Shown here one piece after another: positions 50,290 to 57,821 of a stretch of DNA of 63,129 nucleotides (position 1 is its first letter; every line of letters starts with the position of its first letter). The DNA lies in contig NZ_LT964679.1 of NCBI RefSeq assembly GCF_900240215.1, forward strand, positions 233,245 to 296,373. Reading direction: 5' to 3'. The position numbers and the translations under genes were made by a program. The stretch is from Raoultibacter timonensis. GTDB lineage: Bacteria > Actinomycetota > Coriobacteriia > Coriobacteriales > Eggerthellaceae. Below the pieces are notes generated by a model. The model was not told where the DNA came from and did no database searches. It saw only the letters and a program-made list of their open reading frames with translations.

Positions 50290-50481
50290 ATGTGCTACTG
50301 CTGTAATCTGTGCAACAGGTGCGGACGGGCCGACGAGATGAAGGACAAGCTGGGCAAGCGGGAATGCCCGGCGTGCGGTCGTCTCGAACCCGACAACGAC
50401 GTACGCATCTGCCCCGAATGCGGGGCAGCCCTGCCGCCGCCCTTTCCGCCGCTGCCGAGCAATCCGTCTCGTGGACGTTAG
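50290..50481 (+). CDS. Small Cys-rich protein (MCYxC family, copy 3)
   Basis: 63 residues: MCYCCNLCNRCG, CPACG, CPECG, then a Pro-rich tail (ALPPPFPPLPSNP). An AAAGG ribosome site lies 8 nt before this ATG; an in-frame start 36 bp earlier is less likely because the other copies also begin with MCY. It follows the second class B operon by about 180 bp and is closed by a strong terminator. Metal binding expected; function unknown. Confidence 0.76.
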   Translation: MCYCCNLCNRCGRADEMKDKLGKRECPACGRLEPDNDVRICPECGAALPPPFPPLPSNPSRGR

Positions 50482-50527
50482 GGCAGCGTAGCGGCCGTAT
50501 TCTGGCCGCGATGCCGATATGATGGGC

Positions 50528-50568
50528 AAAGGGGGTTCGCGAACGCGCAGAACCCCCCCCTTTTTTTT
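50528..50568 (+). terminator. Rho-independent terminator after an MCYxC gene
   Basis: AAAGGGGGTTC pairs with GAACCCCC, with an 11-nt loop, followed by CCC and a run of eight T. Confidence 0.88.
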
Positions 50569-50722
50569 GCGTTGCCGCGCTTTCGGGCGGCCGCCCGCGG
50601 TCGCCCTGCATGCGGACGGACTGCCGCTGGGCGACAGGGCTCGAAACGCCGAGCGCGCAGGTACCCGTTGCGGCGACCGGCGGGCCGGCGGAAGGGGTCC
50701 GATGACCGTCGACATTTCACAA

Positions 50723-50785
50723 ATGCACGCTTTTGACAAGTAAACCACTGTGTTTCAGGCCATTTTACTTGTCAAAAGCGTGCAT
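50723..50785. repeat. 22-bp perfect inverted repeat with 19-nt centre
   Basis: Arms 50723-50744 and 50764-50785 are exact reverse complements (each begins ATGCACGCTTTTGAC on its own strand). Far longer than the operator-like dyads elsewhere. No transposase or target-site duplication was noticed. Either a mobile-element remnant, a palindromic intergenic repeat or a strong RNA hairpin. Confidence 0.85.
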
Positions 50786-51051
50786 ATAGGGCCAACTCGC
50801 ATTCCGTGCGAGTGCTCTTCCTGTCCGAGTGAGGCCGGAGGCGCCTTGGCGGCCGGGTTTGCCTTCGGGGATCGCGCAAGAGCGCGCGCTTCCGAAAGGA
50901 TGCTCTTGCGGTGCGCTCGCCGAACCCGCTTTCCGGTGCGCCCGCCGAGCACATGCACCCGCTCTTCTGTGCGCTTCGCCCTGTGCTCGTTCTCGCGTTA
51001 CAATAATCCGATGCGCCCAATGCGAGGCGCGGAATAGAGACAGGAGTAAAC

Positions 51052-51630
51052 ATGGCTACGGAAAACAAACTCGGAGGCAAGATCACCACGTTGCGCGAGT
51101 CGCTGCATCTCACGCAGGACGAGCTGGCGCTACGGTGCAACTGTACGCCTGAGGTTATCCGTGACCTAGAGGACGGCAAGATGGCGCCCTCGCTCGCTCC
51201 GCTCATCAAGATCACCCGAGCGCTCGGCGTGCGGCTCGGCACCCTCATGGACGACGACGAAGCGCTCGGCCCTGTGTACGTGAAGGCCGATGAAATCGAG
51301 GAGGCCACGCGGGCGACGAGTCTCGAGACGATCTCCGATGCGGGAGATCTGCGCTTCTTCAGCCTGGCTGAGGGGCGTCCCTCACGTCATATGGATCCGT
51401 TCATCATCACGATCAAGCCGTCGGGGGAGACCGACCACGTGCTGTCGCAGCACGAGGGCGAGGAGTTTCTCTACGGCATGGAGGGATGCGTGGAGATCGA
51501 ATACGGCAAAGAGATATTCGTGCTCCATCCGGGCGAGAGCATCTACTACGATTCCATCGTGCCGCACCAGGTGCGCGCGCACGACGGGCAGAGCGCGAAG
51601 TTCCTCGCCGTCGTGTACACGCCGATCTAA
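51052..51630 (+). CDS. XRE-family regulator with C-terminal cupin domain
   Basis: 192 residues. HTH about 9-63 (LRESLHLTQDELALRCNCTP), cupin about 110-188 (HEGEEFLYGMEGCVEIEYG, then LHPGESIYYDSIVPHQVRAH) with the His/Glu metal-site pattern. It lies 9 bp before an acyl-CoA ligase gene; the two form an operon. XRE-cupin proteins commonly regulate the adjacent catabolic gene in response to a small acid or CoA ester. AGACAGGAG precedes the ATG. Confidence 0.9.
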   Translation: MATENKLGGKITTLRESLHLTQDELALRCNCTPEVIRDLEDGKMAPSLAPLIKITRALGVRLGTLMDDDEALGPVYVKADEIEEATRATSLETISDAGDLRFFSLAEGRPSRHMDPFIITIKPSGETDHVLSQHEGEEFLYGMEGCVEIEYGKEIFVLHPGESIYYDSIVPHQVRAHDGQSAKFLAVVYTPI

Positions 51631-51639
51631 GGGGAGATC

Positions 51640-53331
51640 ATGGAAACCGACAACGAATACAAAGGCGAGCCCGGCTCGCCCGACTACAAGCTCCATTCGG
51701 AATTGACGATCGGGCGCTATTTCCGCAACCAGGTTGCGATCGATCCCGATCACGAGTTCGTCGTGTATCCCGACCGCGACCTTCGCTGGACGTACAAGGA
51801 TTTCGACGAGCGCACCGACAACCTTGCGCGCGGTCTTCTGGCCATCGGCATGAAGCCGGGCGATCATCTGGGCGTGTGGGCTCGCAACATCCCGGATTGG
51901 CTCACGTTCATGTACGCCACCGCCAAGGTGGGCATCGTCATGGTCACGGTGAACCCGGTGTACAAGAGCCATGAGCTCGATTACGTGCTCAAGCAGTCCG
52001 ATATGAAGGCGCTCTGCGTGATCGACGCGTACCGCGATGTGGACTACCTCTCGATCATCCGCGAACTCGTGCCCGAATCGCTCACGCAGCAGCGCGGCCA
52101 CCTCGAATCGGAGAACTATCCGATGCTCGAGAACCTCATCTACATGGGACCCGAGAAGCATCGCGGGTTCTACAGCGTGCCCGAGCTGATACTGCTGGGC
52201 GAATACCTGCCCGACGATGCGCTGCCCGATGCCGAGGCCCAGTTCGACAACAACGACGTGGTCATGATGCAGTACACGAGCGGCACGACGGGCTTTCCGA
52301 AGGGCGTCATGCTCACGCACCGCAACATCTTGAACAACGGGTTCTACATCGGCGAGGGGCAAAAGCTCACGCCCGACGATCGCGTGGTTTTGCCGGTGCC
52401 GTTCTTCCACTGCTTCGGCTGCGTGCTCGGTGTGATGGCGAACCTGACGCACCGCTCGACCATGATCATCGTGGAGGACTTCAACGCGAGCCTCGTCTTG
52501 CAGGCGATCCACAAGGAGCGGGCGACAGCGGTGTACGGCGTTCCCACCATGTTCATAGCCGAGCTCAACCATCCCGATTTCGACCAGTACGATCTGACGA
52601 GCTTGCGGACGGGCATCATGGCCGGAAGCCCGTGCCCGCCCGAAACGATGCGCGAGGTCATGGACAAGATGCACATGACCGAGATCACCATCTGCTACGG
52701 CCTCACCGAAACGAGCCCGGTGTTTACGCAGACGACGGTCGACGACGATATCGAGCACAAGTGCGAGACGGTCGGCCGCAAGCACGAGCCAGTGCTCGTG
52801 AAGATCGTCGATCCCGATACGGGGCGCGTGTGCGGCGTCGGCGAGCCGGGCGAACTGTGCTGCAAGGGCTACAACGTGATGAAGGGCTACTACAAGATGC
52901 CCGAGGAAACCGCCAAGGTGATCGATGAAGAGGGGTATCTGCATTCGGGCGACCTCGGCACCGTCGACGAGGACGGGTACTACCGCGTGACCGGCCGCGT
53001 GAAGGACATGATCATCCGCGGCGGCGAGAACGTCTACCCGCTCGAAATCGAGAACTTCCTGCTCACCATGCCCGGCGTGCTCGATGCCCAGGTTGTGGGC
53101 ATTCCCGATGAGCGACTCGGCGAGATCGTCGGGGCGTTCGTCCGCACCCGTCCGGGATACGAGGACATGACCGAGGAGGACGTACGTGCTTTCGCGATTC
53201 CGCGCATTGCGCGCTACAAGGTTCCCAAGCGCGTGTTCTTCATCGACGAGTTTCCCATGACGCCTTCGATGAAAGTGCAGAAGTTCAAGCTGCGCGAGAT
53301 GGCCGAGGAGTTTGTGAAAGCGGGCAAGTGA
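51640..53331 (+). CDS. AMP-dependent acyl-CoA synthetase/ligase
   Basis: 563 residues of the ANL superfamily. Motifs in order: [18 protein letters not shown] (phosphate loop), [40 protein letters not shown] and a C-terminal Lys region (SMKVQKFKL). It activates a carboxylic acid to an acyl-AMP and then to the CoA thioester. The substrate is not readable; an aromatic or medium-chain acid would suit the setting of carboxylate carriers and aromatic-type reductases. Co-transcribed with the XRE-cupin regulator. Confidence 0.92.
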   Translation: METDNEYKGEPGSPDYKLHSELTIGRYFRNQVAIDPDHEFVVYPDRDLRWTYKDFDERTDNLARGLLAIGMKPGDHLGVWARNIPDWLTFMYATAKVGIVMVTVNPVYKSHELDYVLKQSDMKALCVIDAYRDVDYLSIIRELVPESLTQQRGHLESENYPMLENLIYMGPEKHRGFYSVPELILLGEYLPDDALPDAEAQFDNNDVVMMQYTSGTTGFPKGVMLTHRNILNNGFYIGEGQKLTPDDRVVLPVPFFHCFGCVLGVMANLTHRSTMIIVEDFNASLVLQAIHKERATAVYGVPTMFIAELNHPDFDQYDLTSLRTGIMAGSPCPPETMREVMDKMHMTEITICYGLTETSPVFTQTTVDDDIEHKCETVGRKHEPVLVKIVDPDTGRVCGVGEPGELCCKGYNVMKGYYKMPEETAKVIDEEGYLHSGDLGTVDEDGYYRVTGRVKDMIIRGGENVYPLEIENFLLTMPGVLDAQVVGIPDERLGEIVGAFVRTRPGYEDMTEEDVRAFAIPRIARYKVPKRVFFIDEFPMTPSMKVQKFKLREMAEEFVKAGK

Positions 53332-53353
53332 GACGGAAGAAACCAGGCATGTC

Positions 53354-53380
53354 AGCGGGGCGTCGATGCGGCGTCCCGCT
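53354..53380. terminator. Hairpin between convergent ligase and LuxR genes
   Basis: AGCGGGGCG pairs with CGTCCCGCT (one G-U pair), followed by TTTGCG. It lies in the 68-bp gap between convergent stop codons. Confidence 0.45.
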
Positions 53381-53399
53381 TTGCGCTGGGGATCCGCTC

Positions 53400-53840
53400 C
53401 TATTCACCGTCGGCGGCGGGGTGGGCTTCGGATTGCTCGAGCATGGCTTTAAGCTCGTCGGAGGTATGAACGCCGAGTTTTTTGAAGATCGAGTACTTGT
53501 GAGCCTTTGCGGTCGACGGCGATATGCCGAGCGCATTGGCGATGTAGGTGGGGTTGCGTTCGTTCGCCAGGTAGCGCAGGATATGGCTTTCGCGCTCGGT
53601 CAGACCGTATTTCTTTTCCAGGGTAAGGATAGCCTTCTTGCGCCTGCCGGGAGCGCTGCCACCGATGATGTCGTACAGGGGCGTGCCGGAGCGGGAATAC
53701 TCGATATCGTCAAGTGCGTCGATGAGTTCGACGAGGTAATGCCCCATCTGCTGCTTGCTCTCGGTTTGAGCGAGGTAGCCCGGGATAGCGTTGTAGAGGA
53801 TTGCTGCGGCTTCGAGCACTTTCGATTCGCTTTCTTTCAT
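53400..53840 (-). CDS. Soluble LuxR-type regulator without membrane domain
   Basis: 146 residues. The N-terminal half is helical without recognisable domain; the C-terminal LuxR HTH (about 75-135) contains LTERESHILRYLANERNPTY and TAKAHKYSIFKKLGVHT, clearly akin to the HTH of the four membrane regulators. It looks like a regulator that has lost, or never had, the sensor domain. A perfect dyad lies 24 bp before its start, fitting autoregulation. It lies downstream of the class C enzyme on the same strand. Confidence 0.87.
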   Translation of the reverse strand: MKESESKVLEAAAILYNAIPGYLAQTESKQQMGHYLVELIDALDDIEYSRSGTPLYDIIGGSAPGRRKKAILTLEKKYGLTERESHILRYLANERNPTYIANALGISPSTAKAHKYSIFKKLGVHTSDELKAMLEQSEAHPAADGE

Positions 53841-53863
53841 GGTGGCGATGCTTTCTGTAAGAG

Positions 53864-53883
53864 ATAATACTGATAAGTATTAT
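53864..53883. promoter_or_regulatory. Perfect dyad ATAATACT-GATA-AGTATTAT
   Basis: Eight-bp arms with a 4-nt spacer, just upstream of the soluble LuxR gene. Best-formed member of the TAATAC(T/C)/(A/G)GTATTA group in the window. Confidence 0.55.
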
Positions 53884-53941
53884 AAATGGTAAATTAAAAC
53901 TATGATTCACGAAAGCATTCTTTTTCTTGAAAAATGTTCTC

Positions 53942-53955
53942 CTCGGTAAATACCG
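53942..53955. promoter_or_regulatory. Perfect 14-bp palindrome TCGGTA-AA-TACCGA
   Basis: Six-bp arms around AA, in the 237-bp gap between the soluble LuxR start and the class C small-subunit stop. A second possible operator for the LuxR gene. Confidence 0.4.
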
Positions 53956-53987
53956 AAGCCAATATACAGTTAAACAGGGATTATTAG

Positions 53988-54024
53988 GACAGAAAGACCC
54001 CTCATGATGCAAGGGATCTTTCTG
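53988..54024 (-). terminator. Hairpin after the class C operon
   Basis: ACAGAAAGACCCCT pairs with AGGGATCTTTCTGT with one mismatch and a 9-nt loop, about 50 bp beyond the small-subunit stop on the minus strand. The T-run is short and mixed. Confidence 0.5.
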
Positions 54025-54077
54025 TAGTGACTTCGATAATCTGATCTATGGAGTATTAGACCATGGAAAACCGAGTT

Positions 54078-54410
54078 TTAGGGGATGAAGCAGGTAACCT
54101 TGTTTCCATGCTCGGCCATCTTGACCGATAGCTCTTCGACGGGCACGAGTTCCATGCACTGGGCGAGGCAGTGGTGAACGCATGCGGGCTTTTTGCCCTC
54201 GGCCACGCGGTTTTCGCACAGATCGCAAAGGTCCGAGGGGACGGGGACGTAGTCCCAAAGCCATGAGCCTCCCATCTTTACGGGACCCATCTCGTTGAGC
54301 TTGATGCCCCATTCGTCAAGAGGGATATCGTGCTCTTTGCGGCATGAAACCTCGCACACGTGGCAGCCGGTGCAGTACTTGTAATCGATCAGCAAAGCGT
54401 ACTCGTTCAT
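54078..54410 (-). CDS. 4Fe-4S ferredoxin-type subunit, class C
   Basis: 110 residues: CTGCHVCEVSC and CDLCENRVAEGKKPACVHHC followed by AQC. Two clusters expected. It resembles the class B subunits more than class A (ALLIDYKYC, DLCENR, VHHC). It starts one base after the large-subunit stop. Confidence 0.91.
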   Translation of the reverse strand: MNEYALLIDYKYCTGCHVCEVSCRKEHDIPLDEWGIKLNEMGPVKMGGSWLWDYVPVPSDLCDLCENRVAEGKKPACVHHCLAQCMELVPVEELSVKMAEHGNKVTCFIP

Positions 54411-54411
54411 G

Positions 54412-56742
54412 CTAGGCCTCCTTCCTTGTTGCGACGGGGCTTGCGGGGTCGGTGCCGATCGCGCCTTCGACGGTGTCGGGGCTCAGGGTGCCGAGCGCGT
54501 CGAGGCCGTCCACCTTCGATATCTTGCATAAGACGTTTTTGAACGGAGCGCCGAAGCCGATGCGGCCGATGGCGCGATGGGGAATGAGGCTGTTGATGTT
54601 TGCTTTCCATACGCCGTTGAGGTTGGGCGCTTCCGCATCCTGTTCGGGGAACCACCAGCCGTGTTGCGCATGGATGACGCGAGGGTCGACGATGGTTGTG
54701 ATCTTCGCTTTTTCGATGGCTTTGCCGAGCGGGTTTTCGATGCATACCCAATCGCCGTCTTCGATACCGTACTTTGCGGCGGTCTCGGGATGGATCTGGA
54801 CGAGCGGGTTGGGCATGATGGCGCGAAGCGACGGGACCTGACGGTGCTCGGAATGGAACGACGTGGTTTCCCGACCGCCCGTGGTCATGATGAGCGGATA
54901 CTCTTCTGCCAGATCGGGCCTGCTGTAGGGTGTCAGCGCGTTTTCCTCGAAGTAGGGCAGCGGATCCTCTCCCCAATCCTCGTACAGGCTCGAGCACAGT
55001 TCGACAAGGCCCGTGGGGGTGTTGAAGCCCGGCTCGCCATCGGGGCGGAGGAGACCCTTCTCGTACTTGCGGTATTCGAAATCCATCTGGAGCCAACCGT
55101 CGTTCTGGAGGTCTTCGAACGTCATGTCGACGCCGCCGTTATGCAGTTGCTCAGTGAAGAAGTCGGCAACGTTGTCCCACGGCCAAGCTTGTGGGTTCAG
55201 CCGCTTGCCCACCAAAAAGTCGATCTCGAGGTCCGATTTGCAGTCGCCCACTTCGACGCACTTGTTCATCGCCATGACCATGTGGGTGTTGCGTCCGAAG
55301 TGGGGGAGCACCATGCCGTCGTGCTCGGCAAAGGTGGTAACGGGCAGGAACAGGTCGCACAGTCCCATGGCGGTCGGTGTCATGAACACGTCTTGGCACA
55401 CGTTGAATTCCATTTTCTCGAGCGCCTTGAACCAGCGCTTGCCTTGGGCGTTGGTGGTGTTGGCGATGCCGTTGGTGGCGTAGAACCATGCCATCTTGAG
55501 CGGATAGGGCTCGTCGGTTTCAAGCGTGTCGAGGATGCAGTCGGGATGTGCGATAAGGTGCGCCGCCCGGAAGCCCTTGTACTTCGGGTCGGTGATCTGC
55601 TTTTCGAGCATTCCCGGGGGCAGTTGCTGGGCGCATTCGTAGCGCCACTTGCCCATGAAGCTAGCGGGTACGGCAAGCGTGACGCCGCCGGGTACATCGA
55701 GATCGCCGAGGATGGCAGCGAGGATGAGTACGGTGTGGCCGGCCTGCACGCCGTTGCTGTTCGTGTCGATGGCGAGTCCCCACATGAACGAGGAGGGATG
55801 GTTGGTGGCGATGGCGCGCGTTGCCGCCGCAATGGTTTCGGCGGGAACCCAGGTGATCTCTTCGACCTTGTCGAGCGGATACTCGGCCGCGCGTTCCTTG
55901 AGCTCATCGAACCCGTAGCACCAGTTCTCGACGAAATCGTGGTCGTAGAGGTCTTCCTGGATGACGAGGTTGATCATGCCGAGGCCGAGCGCGGCGTCGG
56001 TGCCGGGACGCAGTTGCAGATGATAGTCGGCGTGCGCTGCCATCCAGGTGACGCGCGGATCGATGACGATGTATTTGGATCCGCGTTTCATGAGGTCGAT
56101 AAGGGTATGGCCGAAGAAGCCGTCGGGGTTCGAGAAAAGCGGGTCTTTGCCCCAGAGCACGATGTACTTCGGCACTTCGTAACGCGGATCGTCGAATCGA
56201 TCGGGGAAGAACGCCGCATAGTCGAGTTCGGGATAGCCCGCTCCTAGAATGAAGTCGGCCACCGAGCAGCGGGGCCCGTAACACGAATCGCCGCTCATCG
56301 GGAAGCATGAGTTGGGCGTTCCGAGCGCGGCATAGGCCAACGGCGTCTTGTAGAGCGTCGCCTCGCGACCGGTTCCCTGAAACGCGACGATGGATTCAGC
56401 GCCCCAGTTCTCTTTGACATAGGCCACCTTCTCCTCGATGATGTCGAGCGCCTCATCCCAGGTTATCGCCTCCCACGCGTCTTTCCCCCGGTCTTCGCGT
56501 TTGCGGGTGAGCGGGGTCAGAATGCGCTTTTCGTTGTACATGTACTCGGGAAGCGTCAGGCAGCGCACGCAGAGCCGCCCTTGGGTGATGGGGTGATCGG
56601 GGTCGCCTTCGACGTCGACGACTTTGCCGTCCTTTACCGTGAGGTACATGCCGCATCCCACCGGGTGATCGCCCGGCGGGGACCATGCGCAGGTGCGGCA
56701 CTTGATAACGCCATCACCGCAATCGATTATCCTCTCCGACAT
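54412..56742 (-). CDS. Class C molybdopterin oxidoreductase, catalytic subunit
   Basis: 776 residues, the shortest large subunit here, cytoplasmic. The N-terminal Cys layout is its own: C15-x2-C18, C30, then C58-x2-C61, and SPPGDHPVGC has Asp where A and B have Cys. QGTGRE replaces HGTGRN. The metal-site segment MSGDSCYGPR has an Asp-Ser pair before the invariant Cys, reminiscent of the Asp174-Ser175 pair of Pelobacter pyrogallol transhydroxylase; the alignment is by eye. It follows a zinc-ribbon gene and precedes a soluble LuxR gene on the same strand. Substrate unknown. Confidence 0.87.
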   Translation of the reverse strand: MSERIIDCGDGVIKCRTCAWSPPGDHPVGCGMYLTVKDGKVVDVEGDPDHPITQGRLCVRCLTLPEYMYNEKRILTPLTRKREDRGKDAWEAITWDEALDIIEEKVAYVKENWGAESIVAFQGTGREATLYKTPLAYAALGTPNSCFPMSGDSCYGPRCSVADFILGAGYPELDYAAFFPDRFDDPRYEVPKYIVLWGKDPLFSNPDGFFGHTLIDLMKRGSKYIVIDPRVTWMAAHADYHLQLRPGTDAALGLGMINLVIQEDLYDHDFVENWCYGFDELKERAAEYPLDKVEEITWVPAETIAAATRAIATNHPSSFMWGLAIDTNSNGVQAGHTVLILAAILGDLDVPGGVTLAVPASFMGKWRYECAQQLPPGMLEKQITDPKYKGFRAAHLIAHPDCILDTLETDEPYPLKMAWFYATNGIANTTNAQGKRWFKALEKMEFNVCQDVFMTPTAMGLCDLFLPVTTFAEHDGMVLPHFGRNTHMVMAMNKCVEVGDCKSDLEIDFLVGKRLNPQAWPWDNVADFFTEQLHNGGVDMTFEDLQNDGWLQMDFEYRKYEKGLLRPDGEPGFNTPTGLVELCSSLYEDWGEDPLPYFEENALTPYSRPDLAEEYPLIMTTGGRETTSFHSEHRQVPSLRAIMPNPLVQIHPETAAKYGIEDGDWVCIENPLGKAIEKAKITTIVDPRVIHAQHGWWFPEQDAEAPNLNGVWKANINSLIPHRAIGRIGFGAPFKNVLCKISKVDGLDALGTLSPDTVEGAIGTDPASPVATRKEA

Positions 56743-56812
56743 AATCTCTCCTTCCTTCCTTGCTCTCGTCTGGTTGTATGCAATGCGTCTGAGGCGGGGC
56801 TTCTGGCTGGGA

Positions 56813-56858
56813 TGATAAAACCCGGCTCGCCTCGGACGGGATGCCGATGGGCCGAGCC
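56813..56858 (-). terminator. Terminator after a zinc-ribbon gene (minus strand)
   Basis: On the minus strand GGCTCG and CGAGCC pair and GGGTTTTATC follows. It suggests that this zinc-ribbon gene, like copy 2, is ended before the downstream large subunit. The stem is short. Confidence 0.45.
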
Positions 56859-56866
56859 CCCGTATG

Positions 56867-57112
56867 CTAGGCGCCGGGGGCTTTCGGGGGCTGCGCCGTC
56901 GGAGCCGCAGGCGCGCCCGGCGCCTTGGGGGCCGTCGGCGCTGCGGGGGAAGCGGGGGCCGGTGCTTGGGAAACTGCGTCTTCAATCCCTTCCGTCGATG
57001 TTTTGCAGAAGGGGCATTTTGAGGGTAGCTGCCCCGCTACGCGGTTGATGCGCTTCCCGCATGAGGGGCATACGACGGGCGGCAGTTCTGTTTCGGCTGG
57101 TCTGAAGCACAT
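56867..57112 (-). CDS. Small zinc-ribbon protein with Ala-Pro-rich tail (MCFRPA family, copy 3)
   Basis: 81 residues: MCFRPA, then CPSCG, 15 residues, CPFCK, with a longer spacing than the other copies, then an Ala-Pro tail that is less regular (APASPAAPTAPKAPGAP). It precedes the class C enzyme on the same strand. It is divergent from copy 4, with an AT-rich region between them holding several TAATACT-like half-sites. Confidence 0.8.
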   Translation of the reverse strand: MCFRPAETELPPVVCPSCGKRINRVAGQLPSKCPFCKTSTEGIEDAVSQAPAPASPAAPTAPKAPGAPAAPTAQPPKAPGA

Positions 57113-57476
57113 GACGGTACCTTTCTCACGGAAATTCCAATCAGGATGATCAAAGTCACATCTAATCCAATAAGTATTAGAGTATGAAATCTGATGAGAT
57201 CAAAATAATACTAATCTTTCCTATTGAATAGTACTAAATAGGATTAGAAATTATTCTATTTTATGAATGATTGATATAGCCTAATAGTGATAGGTAGGAT
57301 TGGATAATAGCCTTTAATCAGGGAATATAATGTTTTAATTGAATACATATTCGATAAATTATTCTCAAAATAAAATAAATATACCTCTTGTGAAATCATA
57401 CTAAAAGGTATTATTTTGATCACGTCAGCTAAGACGATTAAGACTAGTACTAAAAGGATTATTTTAGGAGTTGTCT
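57113..57476. promoter_or_regulatory. AT-rich divergent regulatory region between two zinc-ribbon genes
   Basis: About 364 bp, strikingly AT-rich against its surroundings. Half-sites: AGTATTA (57173-57179, inside CTAAT/ATTAG), TAATACT (57206-57212), GGTATTA (57407-57413), and two near-repeats of ACTAAAAGG-(T)ATTATTTT close to the plus-strand start. It probably binds the same regulator at several places and drives both small genes. Confidence 0.5.
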
Positions 57477-57716
57477 ATGTGTTTCAGACCAGCAGCAGTT
57501 TCCATGAGCGTTACCTGTCCGAAGTGCGGCGCAGAGTGCGCGCTTGACGCGAAGTCGTGCTCTGCATGCGGAGCCGACCTTCCCGATGCCCCCTCGGTGC
57601 CCGGCGCTCCCGGAGCGCCGGGAGCGCCCTCGATGCCGGGCATGCCGGCAGCGCCCGGCGCTCCGGCGAAGCCAAGTGCGCCCGGCGCGCCGAAGGCTCC
57701 GGGGGCACCGCAGTAA
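57477..57716 (+). CDS. Small zinc-ribbon protein with Gly-Ala-Pro repeat tail (MCFRPA family, copy 4)
   Basis: 79 residues: MCFRPA, CPKCG, 12 residues, CSACG, then GAP/MPG/KPS triplets. AGGAG lies 7 nt before the ATG; an in-frame TTG 6 bp earlier is less likely. It sits 105 bp upstream of a class A large subunit in the same direction. Very similar to copy 2, so the pair of zinc ribbon and class A enzyme has been duplicated together or selected together. Confidence 0.82.
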   Translation: MCFRPAAVSMSVTCPKCGAECALDAKSCSACGADLPDAPSVPGAPGAPGAPSMPGMPAAPGAPAKPSAPGAPKAPGAPQ

Positions 57717-57821
57717 AAAGCTCCCGAAAAGGCGCGGGCTTTACAGCTTGCCGACCTTCTTCGGTTGCCTTACGAGTTTCCCTACAACCATCGAAGACGA
57801 GTACGAGAGAAAGGGAGGAGC

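Larger units (their letters stand above)
50482..51051. other. Gene-free region (570 bp) with a long inverted repeat
   Basis: Holds the terminator 50528-50568, the 22-bp inverted repeat 50723-50785 and the promoter region of the XRE-cupin gene. Short open frames here look like chance reading of GC-rich DNA. Confidence 0.65.

Noticed and set aside
54577-56247. 556-codon plus-strand open frame
   Set aside because: Shadow of the class C large subunit.
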